58,236 bases of DNA from Streptomyces sp. Ru62 (GCF_002920615.1 NZ_PQSU01000045.1:1-58236); one strand, 5' to 3'. Counted from the stretch's first letter, positions 25,480 to 34,947 are shown. Made by a program: numbers and translations. Notes: generated from the letters alone by a model not told the origin.

Positions 25480-26310
25480 CTAACGTCCCGGGCGGCCCGG
25501 GTGTCTGGCGAGGAGGTAGACGATCCCGTACAGGTCCGTGCGGCCCTCCGCTCGCAGGGCCTCGCTTGCCGCGTCGCAATAGTCGATCGCGGCCTCCCCA
25601 GCGGCGGGCACTTCCTCACCGGTCACGAGATCGTGGCCGGTGAGGTCGTAACCGGCGGCCCGGAGGAGCTCCAGCAGCTCCACCGGGCGGTGGCCGTTCA
25701 CACGCAGGCCGTCCGGCCAGAACTCCAGCCAGATGTCGGGGCGGGCAGCCTCCAGCACGCGCCGGGCGCCCTTGAGGGCCTCCAGCTCCCAGCCTTCGAC
25801 ATCGACCTTGAGCAGATCCGGTGCCCGTCCGGTGAGGTGGTCCGCGCACACGTCGTCCAGCGTGGTGACGGGCACGGTGACGGAGTCGACCGGGGCGGGC
25901 ACCAGGCCCGGGTTGAGGGCGTGGCAGGCGAGGTTCGTCGCGCTGCGCCACAGCTCCAGTCTGCCCGGCGCGGACCCGGCCGCGGCCCTGACGATGTCGA
26001 CGTTGTCGTGACCGTTCGCGGCCATGTTCCGTTCGAGCAGCCCGGCCATCACGGGTTCCGGCTCGACGGAGACGACCCGCCCGCCCCGGCCCACGTGGTG
26101 GGCGAAGAGCGAGGCGGTGTAGCCGTAGTTGGCGCCGACGTCCAGCACCGCCGCACCCGCCCTGGTGAGCCGGCGCAGCAGCCTGGTCTCGTGCTCCCAG
26201 CTCACGCCCGAGGTCAGCACGTCACCGTAGTGGCTGGCGTCCTCGCGCAGCACGGTCAGCCGCGCGCCCCACTCGGTCTCGATGCCGACCTTCGTGAATT
26301 CCCGCACCAT
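25480..26310 (-). CDS. FkbM-family methyltransferase
   Basis: 276 residues from the ATG at 26310 (GAGGTTGGTGTGC upstream). The SAM site is VLDVGANYGYTASLFAHHVG with VVSVEPEP and the characteristic FkbM stretch LLKVDVEGWELEALKGAR followed by WLEFWPDGL. FkbM enzymes O-methylate hydroxyls of antibiotics and glycans. It follows HisRS2 on the same strand, so the two may form a small operon belonging to module A. Confidence 0.9.
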   Translation of the reverse strand: MVREFTKVGIETEWGARLTVLREDASHYGDVLTSGVSWEHETRLLRRLTRAGAAVLDVGANYGYTASLFAHHVGRGGRVVSVEPEPVMAGLLERNMAANGHDNVDIVRAAAGSAPGRLELWRSATNLACHALNPGLVPAPVDSVTVPVTTLDDVCADHLTGRAPDLLKVDVEGWELEALKGARRVLEAARPDIWLEFWPDGLRVNGHRPVELLELLRAAGYDLTGHDLVTGEEVPAAGEAAIDYCDAASEALRAEGRTDLYGIVYLLARHPGRPGR

Positions 26311-26500
26311 GCACACCAACCTCGGAGAGAGCCGACGGACGCCCCCGGCATCCGGCTCCCATCCTTGGCGCACGCCCGGCCGACTTCCAGCATCCCGGGC
26401 TTCCCCCACTCGCCATGTCCGGAACACGCCAGCGGCAGGGAGCGTCCCGCTCGGCGGACGCGGACGTCGGCGGGGAGGTGGTGCGGCGGGGCCGCGTGGC

Positions 26501-27820
26501 TCAGGAACGCTGCCACGTCTCCGGGTCGGCGGCCCTCTGCTCGCCCGTGGCGAGGTCCTTGACCTCGTGTTCCCGGCCTTCGGAGAACGGCGGGAACCAG
26601 ACGAACGGGATGCCCTTGCGGGAGGCGTACCGGATCTGCTTCGCCACCTTGTCCGCCTGGTGGTACAGCTCGACGTTCAGGCCCCGACCCCGGAGCCTGC
26701 CGGCCACCTCGGCGGCGGCGGCGCGGTGTTCGTCCCCCGGCAGTACCACCAACACGTCGCTCGGGCATGACGGGCCCGTGGTCACCAGGCCCTCCGCGAG
26801 CAGCTTGGCGAAGATACGGGTGAGACCGATCGACATGCCGATGCCGGGCAGGTTCCGGCGGATGAAGGACCCCGCCAGGTTCTCGTACCGGCCACCGGAG
26901 CAGATGCTGCCGTAGTTCGGCCAGTCCTTGAACTTCCCCTCGTACACGGTCCCCGTGTAGTAGTCGAGGCCGCGGGCGATGGACAGGTCAGCCACCACGC
27001 TTCCCTCGGGAAGGTCGCGCAGCGCGTCCATGACGAAGGCCAGCTCGTCGAGCCCCTCGGCAAGGAGTTCGGAGCGCACTCCGGTGGCCTGGACGGCGTC
27101 CACCACGGAAGCGTGCGTGGCGCGCACGGAGGCGAGTTCCAGGCAGGCGTCGACCTGCCGGCCCGTCAGGCCGGCCTTGGCCGAGAGCAGCTCGCCGACC
27201 CCCTTGGCACCGATCTTGTCCATCTTGTCGACCGTGCGGATGACCTCCAGCGGGTCGTCGATGCCGAGTCCCTGGTAGAAGCCCTGGAGGACCTTCCGGT
27301 TGTTGATGTTGAGGGTCCACTCGGGGAGGTCGAGGCCGGTCATCACGTCGTGGATGACCCGCGGCAGCTCCGCGTCGAAGTGCAGCGGCACGTGGTCCAC
27401 GTTGATGACGTCGATGTCGCATTGGGTGAACTCCCTGAAGCGCCCCTCCTGGGCACGCTCGCCCCTCCACACCCGTTGGATCTGGTACCGCTTGAAGGGG
27501 AACACCAGGTCGTTGAAGTGCTGTGCCACATAGCGGGCGAACGGAACAGTCAGATCGAAGTGCAGACCGAGTCGGGAGTCCGAGGAATCGTCCGCGTCTT
27601 CCTGGAGTCGCCGGAGCGCGTAGACCTCCTGCGAGGTCTCGCCCTTCGCCATCAGCACGTCGAGGGACTCGACCGACGGCGTCTCGACGGAGCAGAAGCC
27701 GTACCTCTCGAATCCGGCTCGGACCACGTCAAGCCAATGCTGCTCGACAATCCGCACCTCGGGGAGCCACTCGGGGAAGCCGCTGATTGCCGCTGGGCGG
27801 ACCATCTGCTGATCGGTCAT
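26501..27820 (-). CDS. hisS: Histidyl-tRNA synthetase paralogue 2 (canonical motifs)
   Basis: 439 residues from the ATG at 27820 with AAGGAAAG upstream. Motifs are canonical: LHFDLTVPFARYVAQH, motif 2 VWRGERAQEGRFREFTQCD, HisA motif SIARGLDYYTGTVYE and motif 3 LPGIGMSIGLTRIF, followed by a full C-terminal domain (VLVVLPGDEHRAAAAEV). This enzyme should charge tRNA-His. A second, complete HisRS inside a biosynthetic locus with an MccF-like gene suggests a drug-resistant target copy, or supply of His-tRNA to the pathway. Whether it is the only HisRS of the genome cannot be seen here. Confidence 0.88.
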   Translation of the reverse strand: MTDQQMVRPAAISGFPEWLPEVRIVEQHWLDVVRAGFERYGFCSVETPSVESLDVLMAKGETSQEVYALRRLQEDADDSSDSRLGLHFDLTVPFARYVAQHFNDLVFPFKRYQIQRVWRGERAQEGRFREFTQCDIDVINVDHVPLHFDAELPRVIHDVMTGLDLPEWTLNINNRKVLQGFYQGLGIDDPLEVIRTVDKMDKIGAKGVGELLSAKAGLTGRQVDACLELASVRATHASVVDAVQATGVRSELLAEGLDELAFVMDALRDLPEGSVVADLSIARGLDYYTGTVYEGKFKDWPNYGSICSGGRYENLAGSFIRRNLPGIGMSIGLTRIFAKLLAEGLVTTGPSCPSDVLVVLPGDEHRAAAAEVAGRLRGRGLNVELYHQADKVAKQIRYASRKGIPFVWFPPFSEGREHEVKDLATGEQRAADPETWQRS

Positions 27821-28149
27821 ATGTGCTGCTTTCCTTGATACGGGATGCGCGGACGGATGGATGCGGGAGATCCGAGGTGCTCACCATCCTGTCAACGTGT
27901 ACGTCCGTCGCACGGAACCGGATCATCGTACGTGCCGGCCTCGCCCAGCAGGTGTGGTCTTCGCCTTCGAGGAAGCGGTACGACCCGGCTGCGGTTGTCT
28001 TGGCTGTGTGCAGTACAACTGACCGTCGCCGGCCGTGGTGTTGGTGACGCCCCACGTCGATGTCGACCTTCGAGTTGGCTGAGGCTCGATGATGGCGAGG
28101 TGCCGACTTCTGAGCTGATGCCCATCGGGGTCTTCGCGCAGTGGGACGG
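27821..28149. other. Intergenic region between HisRS2 and the kinase gene
   Basis: No gene supported in about 330 bases. It must carry the HisRS2 promoter. The right edge of module A probably falls here. Confidence 0.5.
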
Positions 28150-29409
28150 TCAGTCGTCGGAACCGTGGTGTCTGCCCTTTCCCTTGCCGTGCTTGTCCTT
28201 GCCGCCCCCTTCCTGGTCACCGGCTTGCTCCGGTGTCTGCCACGGCGTGGGCGACGTGGCGGGCGCCGAGGCCGGTGAGGCGGTCTCGGCCGCCGGTGCG
28301 GAGGTGGTGACCGGGGTGGGAGCGGAAGCAGACGGGGACGGAGGGGCGTCCTCCCTGGAGTTCAGCGACGCGCCGAGGGCAGCCGCAGCGGCGAAGAGGG
28401 CCAGGCCGGCACCGGTGACCGCCGCCCTGGCTGTCAGTTTCCGGCGGACCCGTGGACGGGAGTGCGTCACGGTGCGGGACACGCGGGTTCGCGGGGCGGG
28501 TGCCGAAGTGGCGGGCACGGCGGGGGCCGGAACGGGGACCGGTGCCGACGCGAAAGCGGTGCCGCCCGGTTCGGGGGCACGGGGGACCCGGCGGTACGAC
28601 GCGAGCCAGTCGGCCGCCTGGTCGGCGGTGGGGCGCTGCGCCGGTTCCTTGGCGAGCAGCAGCAGTACGTAGTCGGACAGCTCCTGGGGGACGTCGGGGC
28701 GCAGCCGGGCGGGTGGCGGGGGCACCGCGTCGACATGCTGCTGCACCACGGCCAACGGGGTCGCTCCGCGGAACGGGGGCCTGCCGGTGAGGAGTTCGTA
28801 GAGCACGCAGCCGAGGGAGTAGACGTCGGACGCGGGGTGGGCGGGGCGGCCGAGGGCCCGTTCAGGGGCGAGGTAGTCGGCGGTACCGACGATCTTGCCG
28901 GTGGCCGTCAGACCGGCGGCCGCTTCGTCGGCGAAGCGGGCGATGCCGAAGTCGGCGATCTTGGCCGTGCGGTCGGCACTCAGCATCACGTTGGCGGGCT
29001 TGACGTCCCGGTGGATCACGCCCTGCCGGTGCGCGGCGGCCAGACCGGAGGCCACTTGGGCAGCGAGGGCTGCCGCCTCCTGCGGGTCGAGGGCGCCGCG
29101 CAGGGAGCGCTCCTGGGCCAGGCTCCAGCCGTCGACGAGTTCCATGACCAGGTAGAGCCGGCCGTGGTGCGAGCCGAAGTCGTACACGCCTACGACGTTG
29201 GGGTGGTTGAGCCGGCCCGCGGTCTGGGCCTCCAGCCGGAAGCGCTCGGCGTCGGCGGCCTCGTCGGTCCGCAGCAGTTTGACCGCCACCGGCCGTCCGA
29301 GGAGACGGTCGTCTGCCCGCCACACCTCGCCCATCGCGCCGCTCCCCAGCCGGTCCTGCAGCTGGTAACGGTCGGCCGGCAACCCCTGCACACCCACCCC
29401 GATCACCAC
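28150..29409 (-). CDS. Membrane-anchored Ser/Thr protein kinase (PknB-like)
   Basis: About 419 residues. Hanks motifs are complete: glycine loop LGSGAMGEVWRA, VAVKLL Lys, VIHRDVKPANVML catalytic loop, IADFGIARF and APE as YLAPERAL. A Pro/Ala-rich linker leads to one membrane segment (LTARAAVTGAGLALFAAAAA) and a short extracellular Ser/Pro/Thr tail ending in a Lys/His/Gly-rich stretch. There is no PASTA domain. The start is uncertain: GTG at 29409 or 29406, no clear ribosome site. It sits between the two biosynthetic modules; a link to either is not shown. Confidence 0.9.
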   Translation of the reverse strand: MVIGVGVQGLPADRYQLQDRLGSGAMGEVWRADDRLLGRPVAVKLLRTDEAADAERFRLEAQTAGRLNHPNVVGVYDFGSHHGRLYLVMELVDGWSLAQERSLRGALDPQEAAALAAQVASGLAAAHRQGVIHRDVKPANVMLSADRTAKIADFGIARFADEAAAGLTATGKIVGTADYLAPERALGRPAHPASDVYSLGCVLYELLTGRPPFRGATPLAVVQQHVDAVPPPPARLRPDVPQELSDYVLLLLAKEPAQRPTADQAADWLASYRRVPRAPEPGGTAFASAPVPVPAPAVPATSAPAPRTRVSRTVTHSRPRVRRKLTARAAVTGAGLALFAAAAALGASLNSREDAPPSPSASAPTPVTTSAPAAETASPASAPATSPTPWQTPEQAGDQEGGGKDKHGKGKGRHHGSDD

Positions 29410-29522
29410 GACACCGTACGTCCCCGCACGCCCACGGTCCGCACGAGGCGGGCAGACCACGGTGAATGAGCCTGTCTGCCCCCGCACATGACGGCGTGGG
29501 TCCAACTACAAGGAGCGCAAGG

Positions 29523-29729
29523 ATGCCGAACGGTGTCACGCCTGGTCGTCAGCTGCAGGGACAGACCGGTCACGGGGAAGACCGGCACTGCCCCTGCGCA
29601 TCGGTGCCCGCGCGCCTCCCCCCGGAGGGTGAGCACCATGACCCCGCCCGGGGTCACTCTGATCAGCGCCCCGCGCCGCGGCCGTGTCACGGGGCGGCGG
29701 ACATCCTCGCCGGACCGGCACCTTTGTGA
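29523..29729 (+). CDS. Possible small protein, uncertain
   Basis: An ATG with a good site (aaggagcgcaagg) opens a 68-codon frame rich in Pro, Gly, His and Arg, with two Cys (HCPCAS). The composition is close to what non-coding high-GC DNA gives, and no family is recognised. Listed because the ribosome site is better than most in this gap. Confidence 0.2.
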   Translation: MPNGVTPGRQLQGQTGHGEDRHCPCASVPARLPPEGEHHDPARGHSDQRPAPRPCHGAADILAGPAPL

Positions 29730-29776
29730 AGAGGGGAACCCACGGCCGACACGAGGTACTCACCCTGGGAGCGCAT

Positions 29777-29810
29777 ACCGGGCCCGGCCCGTTCGCGGGC
29801 CGGGCCCGGT
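29777..29810. terminator. Very stable hairpin with TTCG loop
   Basis: ACCGGGCCCGGCCCG pairs perfectly over 15 bp with CGGGCCGGGCCCGGT around TTCG. No T run follows. It lies in the leader region of the zinc-ribbon gene, so it could end transcription from the left or structure that leader. Confidence 0.55.
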
Positions 29811-29958
29811 CCCGGAATCTGCGCAGGAGCGCCACACAGGCTGCACACAGCCTTTCGAAGGGGTCGTTAGCGTTGCTGGCCGCTCGACTCCCTGTACGAG
29901 CGTGACCAGGCCGTGGCCCGGGCGGGCCGAAGGCGCAGTCAACCCAGGAAGACCGCAG

Positions 29959-30840
29959 ATGGACTACTGCTCCACGTGTCGTCGGCATCTCAATGGCGCC
30001 CTGGTGTGTCCCGGGTGCGGTGCGTACGCCCCGGACATCGCGCCGCCGGTACTCACCGATCGCCTCGGCCCCGACCGGTCGGCCCAGTCGACCACCGCGG
30101 GCGCGTCCACCGGCACGTCGCCCGGGACCCGCGGCGACGGATTCCCCTGGGACAGTGAGCCCGAGCCGGAGCAGGACACCGGGTCCGCCGCCGGGCCGTC
30201 CACCGACACCGCGGGCATGTCACCCGCGCGGCCGGGCAGGGCGGCACGCCGACGCCAGCTCGCCCGTCTGAAGAAACACCAGCGGCGGGCCATGGTCGCC
30301 ACCGCGTTCGCACTCGTCGGCGGCGGCCTGTCGCTCGCCACCATGGACCGGCACACCACCAGCCAGGCGCAGGCGGCCACCGCACCGGACGACCGGAGCA
30401 TGGGCGCCGCCAGGGAGCGGGTGGACACGGAGCCCGCTCAGCCGACCACGCAGGCCCCGCAGGCCCCGCATGCCCCGCAGGCCCCGGAGCATCGCGCGCC
30501 CCGCACCGCACCTGAGAGGCCCGCACCGATCAACGCCGCCCCTCGGCACCAGACCGTCCCGGCCACGCCCGGCACCGCACTGCAGGTGAGCCGGCCGGAC
30601 ACCGTCTCCCCTCCCCGCCCGGCCGGCACGTCGGCCCCGCGGCAGCGGACCACCACAGCCGGGTCCTCCGGCGGTACGACGAGCACGAACCAACCGGCTC
30701 CGGGCCGCACCGACACGGCGACCCCACCGGCCCCCGCCCCGACGACCGGCGGCACGCAGCCGGACACCACCGGGACCGCGCCCGCCCCGGCGGCGACGAC
30801 ACCCACCCAGCTGTGCCTGCTGGGCCTCTGCCTCGGTTGA
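29959..30840 (+). CDS. SCO2400-like zinc-ribbon membrane protein
   Basis: 293 residues from the ATG at 29959 with AGGAAGACCGCAG upstream. The N-terminus MDYCSTCRRHLNGALVCPGC is a CxxC...CxxC zinc ribbon, followed by GAYAPDI. An acidic/Ser/Thr linker leads to basic GRAARRRQLARLKKHQRRAM, one membrane helix (VATAFALVGGGLSLATM) and a long extracellular tail of Pro, Thr, Ala and Gln, with three near-identical QAPQAPHAP-type units, ending in QLCLLGLCLG. The layout is that of the Streptomyces SCO2400 family, of unknown function and often associated with sigma or anti-sigma genes. Confidence 0.82.
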   Translation: MDYCSTCRRHLNGALVCPGCGAYAPDIAPPVLTDRLGPDRSAQSTTAGASTGTSPGTRGDGFPWDSEPEPEQDTGSAAGPSTDTAGMSPARPGRAARRRQLARLKKHQRRAMVATAFALVGGGLSLATMDRHTTSQAQAATAPDDRSMGAARERVDTEPAQPTTQAPQAPHAPQAPEHRAPRTAPERPAPINAAPRHQTVPATPGTALQVSRPDTVSPPRPAGTSAPRQRTTTAGSSGGTTSTNQPAPGRTDTATPPAPAPTTGGTQPDTTGTAPAPAATTPTQLCLLGLCLG

Positions 30841-31080
30841 CATGCCGGCACAATCCCGTTGACCCGGCTCGGCAGGGACGAGGACGTCGTGGGCGCGCTC
30901 CAGAGGGTGACCGGTTGCCGGCGTGCCGAATCGCTCGAAGGAGCGCCCCCTTCACCGGCCATCGCCTGCGACCGCTTTTTCCTCGGTGCGCTGACGGCCG
31001 CCGGGCCGTCCCCGTACGACGGCGGCGACTCCGAGCGTGCTTCGCGAACCTCCAGCCGCGGTACCGGGGCCCCCGGTGTG

Positions 31081-32523
31081 TCACTGGGGAATCCCGGCAT
31101 CGAGGGCCGCCGTGCCCTCGCCGGTCGCGGCAGCCCCGCTCCCCCGCGCGAGCAGCAGCGCCGTGCAGCCGAGCAGTGCCACGGCGGCGAAGGCGAAGCA
31201 GCCCCACAGGCTGTACGGGCCGGACCAGAAGGTGCCGGACGTGGTGTTCTGGATGCCGGTCACCACGGCGACACCGAGGGCTCCGCCGGCCTGCTGGCAG
31301 GTGACGAGGGCTCCCGACGCGGTGCCCTGGTCCTGCGGGGAGGCGGCGCCGCTGGCCAGCATGACGGCGGCGGGGTAGGCCACGGCGATGCCCGCGCCGA
31401 CCAGCAGCGTCGCGGGCAGCAGATGAGTGACGTAGCCGTCCTGCCGCGCCGTGGTGTACAGCAGCTGTCCCACGGTGATGACGGCGAGACCGGCCGGCAG
31501 CAGGCGCGCGACCGGCCTGCGGTTGGCCAACCGGGCGGCGGGGGCGGACAGGACGCCCACCGCGATGCCCTGGGGCAGGAAGACGAGTCCGGCGGCCAGC
31601 GCCGAGTAGCCCTGGCGGTCCTGCAGATCGGTCGCGACGAGGAACATCGCGCCGGTGATGCCCGCGAACGCGCCGCCGAGCGCGACACACGCCGCTGCCA
31701 TGCGGCGGTCGGCCATCAGGGAGAGCGGCAGCAGGGCTGGACGGGCGCGCCGCTGCATGGCGAGGAACACCAGGATCGCGGCCAGACCGGCGCCCGCGAC
31801 CACGGTGATCTGGGTGGGGGAGCCCGTACCGACACGTCCGACCGCGTACACCACGGCCGTCAGCCCGCCGGTGATCAGCAGTGCGGGGAGGTAGGGCATC
31901 GTCCGACGGGGAGTGCTCCCGCCGCCTCCGGGCTCCAGGACGCGGGCCCCGGTGACCAGGACCAGCAGCGCGAGGGGGACGTACAGCAGGAAGGCCTCCC
32001 GCCAGCCGAGGCCCTGGGTGAGCAGCCCGCCGCAGATGACGCCGAGCGAGAAGCCCACCGCTCCCATGGCGCTGAAGACGCCGAGCGCCCGGTTGCGCGC
32101 GGCTCCCGCCGGGAAGCCCGCGACGATCAGGGACACGGCGGCGGGGGCGGTGACGGCGGCTCCGACGCCCTGGGCGGCCCTCGCGGCGATGAGGGGGACG
32201 GCCCCCTGGGCGAGTGCCGCCCCGAGCGAGCCCGCGCCGAACACCGCCACCCCGGCCAGGAACAGTCGCCGGCCTCCCCACTGGTCGGCGCACTTCCCGC
32301 CCACCAGGAGCAGGCCCGCGTACGTGATGAGGAACGCGCCCGCGACGAGTTGCAGTTGGTCGGGCCGCAGCGCCAGATCGCGCCGGATGTCCGCGAGCTG
32401 CACGTTGATGCTCGACAGGCTCATCCCCTCGAAGAGCACGGCCGTGCACAGCACCAGGAGTCTCGTCCACGCGCGCCGGTCGAACCGGAAGGTCTCCGCT
32501 GCCGCCTGGGACATGGTGGTCAT
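31081..32523 (-). CDS. MFS drug-efflux transporter (14-helix DHA2 type)
   Basis: 480 residues with about fourteen hydrophobic segments. Motifs include LFEGMSLSSINVQLADIRRD, the loop GGKCADQWGGRRLFLAGVAV (motif A) and SAMGAVGFSLGVICGGLLTQ (motif C, antiporter). It is the last gene of the leftward module B operon; its ATG overlaps the HAD stop (ATGA). Export of the product or self-resistance is likely; the ABC exporter of the rightward operon would be a second route. Confidence 0.9.
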   Translation of the reverse strand: MTTMSQAAAETFRFDRRAWTRLLVLCTAVLFEGMSLSSINVQLADIRRDLALRPDQLQLVAGAFLITYAGLLLVGGKCADQWGGRRLFLAGVAVFGAGSLGAALAQGAVPLIAARAAQGVGAAVTAPAAVSLIVAGFPAGAARNRALGVFSAMGAVGFSLGVICGGLLTQGLGWREAFLLYVPLALLVLVTGARVLEPGGGGSTPRRTMPYLPALLITGGLTAVVYAVGRVGTGSPTQITVVAGAGLAAILVFLAMQRRARPALLPLSLMADRRMAAACVALGGAFAGITGAMFLVATDLQDRQGYSALAAGLVFLPQGIAVGVLSAPAARLANRRPVARLLPAGLAVITVGQLLYTTARQDGYVTHLLPATLLVGAGIAVAYPAAVMLASGAASPQDQGTASGALVTCQQAGGALGVAVVTGIQNTTSGTFWSGPYSLWGCFAFAAVALLGCTALLLARGSGAAATGEGTAALDAGIPQ

Positions 32524-33197
32524 GCGCGTTCCTTGGCTGGGGGTGGGAGCTGGGCACCGGAGTCGGTCAGCTGGGATCGGGCGATGCGGTAGGCCACCCG
32601 CAGGTCGTCACCGTCGTAGCGGTGGCGGGCGAGCTCCCGCAGCGTGCTGTCGGCGTTCACCGCCACGGTGTGCTTCAGCTCGCGGAACAGGGGGACGTCC
32701 GAACGGGAGTCGCCGTAGGCGACGCACGTGTCACGGTCCAGGCACGCGGCCGCGCGGATCCGCTCGACGGCGACGACCTTGTCCGCCGGCGTGAGGATCC
32801 TGGCCGGATCGGGTGGGGTGCGCATCGGCAGCGCGGGGAAGCCGGAGGCGACCACCTCGTCGACGCCGAGTCCCCTCAGCCGGTCGGCGAAGAAGTCGGG
32901 GGACAGGGTCACGACGGCCGAACGCTCCCCGCGCCCGCGGATGTCCGCGAGGACGTCGGACAGTCCGCCGATCCAGGGGGCGCGGGCGAACACGTCCGCG
33001 GCGACCTCGGGGGTCAGCTCCCGCCAGAGCCGGCCCACCTCGGACGCGAACGCGCGCGTGTCCACGGACCCGGCCGCGAACGCCGCCTCCAGCGCGAGCA
33101 GTTCGGGCAGGCAGCCCAGACGGCGGGCGATCTCCAGGCTCGCGGTGGTGCCGCGCAGCAGCGTGCCGTCCATGTCGAAGACGTGCAGACGGCTCAC
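32520..33197 (-). CDS. HAD-family phosphatase, SerB-like
   Basis: 225 residues from a GTG that overlaps the NUDIX stop as GTGA. Motif I HVFDMDGTLLRG, motif II VVTLSPDFF, motif III Lys in PADKVVAVE, and motif IV VAYGDSRSDVPLF are complete, so an active phosphomonoesterase is expected. The long cap region and RTTASLEIARR helix resemble the SerB/phosphoserine phosphatase branch. It probably removes a phosphate from a pathway intermediate or acts on the NUDIX product. Confidence 0.88.
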   Translation of the reverse strand: MSRLHVFDMDGTLLRGTTASLEIARRLGCLPELLALEAAFAAGSVDTRAFASEVGRLWRELTPEVAADVFARAPWIGGLSDVLADIRGRGERSAVVTLSPDFFADRLRGLGVDEVVASGFPALPMRTPPDPARILTPADKVVAVERIRAAACLDRDTCVAYGDSRSDVPLFRELKHTVAVNADSTLRELARHRYDGDDLRVAYRIARSQLTDSGAQLPPPAKERA

Positions 33198-33685
33198 GGG
33201 CCTGCCTGTGGGTACGCAGGGGTGGCGGCCGCCGGGTACAGCGTCCAGCCGGCGGGCACGGACTCGCCCCGCCACGCGGCGAGCAGAACCGCGCTCGCGG
33301 GGAAGAGGGGCGCGGGGAGGTCGTCCGGCCCGGCCCACACCCATCGGTCGAAGACGTCCGGCTCCGGGAGGGCCGGCACGGGGTCGGGCGTTCCCGCCCG
33401 GGCCAGCACGCCCGCGGTGACATGGGTGCGGCTGCCCCGGGTGTCGAGCGCGACGGTGAAGACCCGCGCGTCCGTCACGTCGTGGATGCCGCTCTCCTCG
33501 GCGGTCTCCCGGACGGCGGCCTCCTCGAAGGTCTCGCCGGCCTCGACCGAACCGCCGGGCAGGCACCAGGACGCGGGCTCCCCCCGCTTGACGCGGTGGC
33601 CGAGCAGCACGGCTCCGTCGGACCGCAGCAGCAGCACGCCGACCCCGACGACCGGGCGGGGGCGCTCCCCGGACGTGTCCGTCAC
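33194..33685 (-). CDS. NUDIX hydrolase
   Basis: 163 residues from a GTG overlapping the end of the FAD oxidoreductase gene. The Nudix box GGSVEAGETFEEAAVRETAE followed by ESG is intact (Gx5Ex7REUxEExGU). The family splits nucleoside diphosphates linked to another group. Paired with a HAD phosphatase, it fits stepwise removal of phosphates from a nucleotide-linked intermediate. Confidence 0.9.
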   Translation of the reverse strand: MTDTSGERPRPVVGVGVLLLRSDGAVLLGHRVKRGEPASWCLPGGSVEAGETFEEAAVRETAEESGIHDVTDARVFTVALDTRGSRTHVTAGVLARAGTPDPVPALPEPDVFDRWVWAGPDDLPAPLFPASAVLLAAWRGESVPAGWTLYPAAATPAYPQAGP

Positions 33686-34947
33686 CGCAGTTCCTCCAGT
33701 TCCCGCACGGCGGAGTCCGCCGCGTAGTGACCACTGATCATCGCTGCCACGATGCCCCGGAACAGTCCGCAGGCGTCGCCGGCCACCCAGGCCGGGGCGT
33801 CCAGGAGCCGCAGGTCGCCGTCCACCTTCGGGTACCAGCCGACGCCTTCGAGCGTGGGACCGATCAGCTGCGTACCGCTGTCCCGGATCGTCGGGTAGGC
33901 CTCAGCCAGCCGGGTCAGGCCGCGCATCATGATCTCACGCAGCTCCGGCCCGTAGACGCGCTCGAAGGCCGCCACGGTCTCCGGTTCCCCGGCGGTGAGC
34001 GCGTCCATCGAGAGGGTGAAGTAGGAGTCCTCCCGCGCCATCGCGGCGAGCGCGGGCGCCATGGCGCGCTCCGCCACGGCCTCGTCCAGGATGCGCGTGT
34101 TGAAGCCCACGTTGGAACGGCCGGTCGGCGGGCAGTCCGAGCGTCCGGACACCGTCCACAGGCCCTGGGTCTCGGTGAGGGCGGCCTCGCCGTCCCGGCA
34201 GGCGCAGAAGGTGCGCCACTCCACGCTGCCGTCCTGCTCGCGGAAGCGGAGCTTCGGGTCGAGCTGCTTCATGTCCTTGAAGAACGCCTTGTCGGCCGGC
34301 TGCTGGATGCGGAAGCCGACCTCCAGGCGGCGGAACGAGCGCTCCTCGGTCAGCGAGCCCAGCCCGAGGGGGCCGAACCTGCCGCTGGCCAGGACGAGCC
34401 GGCGGGCGACGAGTTCCGACTCCTGCCCCTCGCCGTCGCGCAGGGACAGCCGGAAGACGTCGGCGACCGGGTCGTAGGAGGTCTTCACGACCTCCGTCCC
34501 GGTGATGACGGTGGCGTCCGTCGCGGCGACCATGTCCGCGGTCAGCTTCAGGCGGGCCTCCAACGACAGGTAGTCGGAGGGGTATTCCTTGAGTATCCAC
34601 TCGCCGGAGCCCACGGTGTAGGCGCTCGGATCGGACGGGAACGGCGGGGTGTCCAGGCCGTAGGAGCCGAGGAGTTCGCAGGTCCAGGTGTAGGCGGCCC
34701 GGAGGTCGGCCGTGCGGGGCAGGGTCCACAGTTCGCTGGCCGAGGGGAAGAAGGAGAACTTGCCGTCCGAGAAGAGTCCGGCGCCTCCGTGGCCGCGCGT
34801 CAGGTCGGCCGCGGCGTAGCGGTCCCGTGCGGTGACGGGCTTCCCCCCGTCGACGAGGGCGACGGCGTACGGCGTGCCGGCCAGTCGCCGTGCCGCCGCG
34901 AGCCCGGCCGGTCCGGCGCCGATGATGACGAGGTCGAAGGTGTTCAC
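33682..34947 (-). CDS. FAD-dependent oxidoreductase
   Basis: 421 residues. FAD-binding FDLVIIGAGPAGLAAARRLA at the N-terminus, GHGGAGLFSDGKFSFF in the first third, RLVLASGRFGPLG in the middle and the C-terminal APAWVAGDACGLFRGIVAAM. It resembles the uncharacterised NAD(FAD)-utilising dehydrogenase family. It has several Cys (TFCACRDGE, SDCPP). A small Bfd-like ferredoxin gene comes just before it in the operon, so the pair may form an electron-transfer or amine-oxidising unit like those of opine/hydrogen-cyanide-type dehydrogenases. Confidence 0.85.
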   Translation of the reverse strand: MNTFDLVIIGAGPAGLAAARRLAGTPYAVALVDGGKPVTARDRYAAADLTRGHGGAGLFSDGKFSFFPSASELWTLPRTADLRAAYTWTCELLGSYGLDTPPFPSDPSAYTVGSGEWILKEYPSDYLSLEARLKLTADMVAATDATVITGTEVVKTSYDPVADVFRLSLRDGEGQESELVARRLVLASGRFGPLGLGSLTEERSFRRLEVGFRIQQPADKAFFKDMKQLDPKLRFREQDGSVEWRTFCACRDGEAALTETQGLWTVSGRSDCPPTGRSNVGFNTRILDEAVAERAMAPALAAMAREDSYFTLSMDALTAGEPETVAAFERVYGPELREIMMRGLTRLAEAYPTIRDSGTQLIGPTLEGVGWYPKVDGDLRLLDAPAWVAGDACGLFRGIVAAMISGHYAADSAVRELEELR

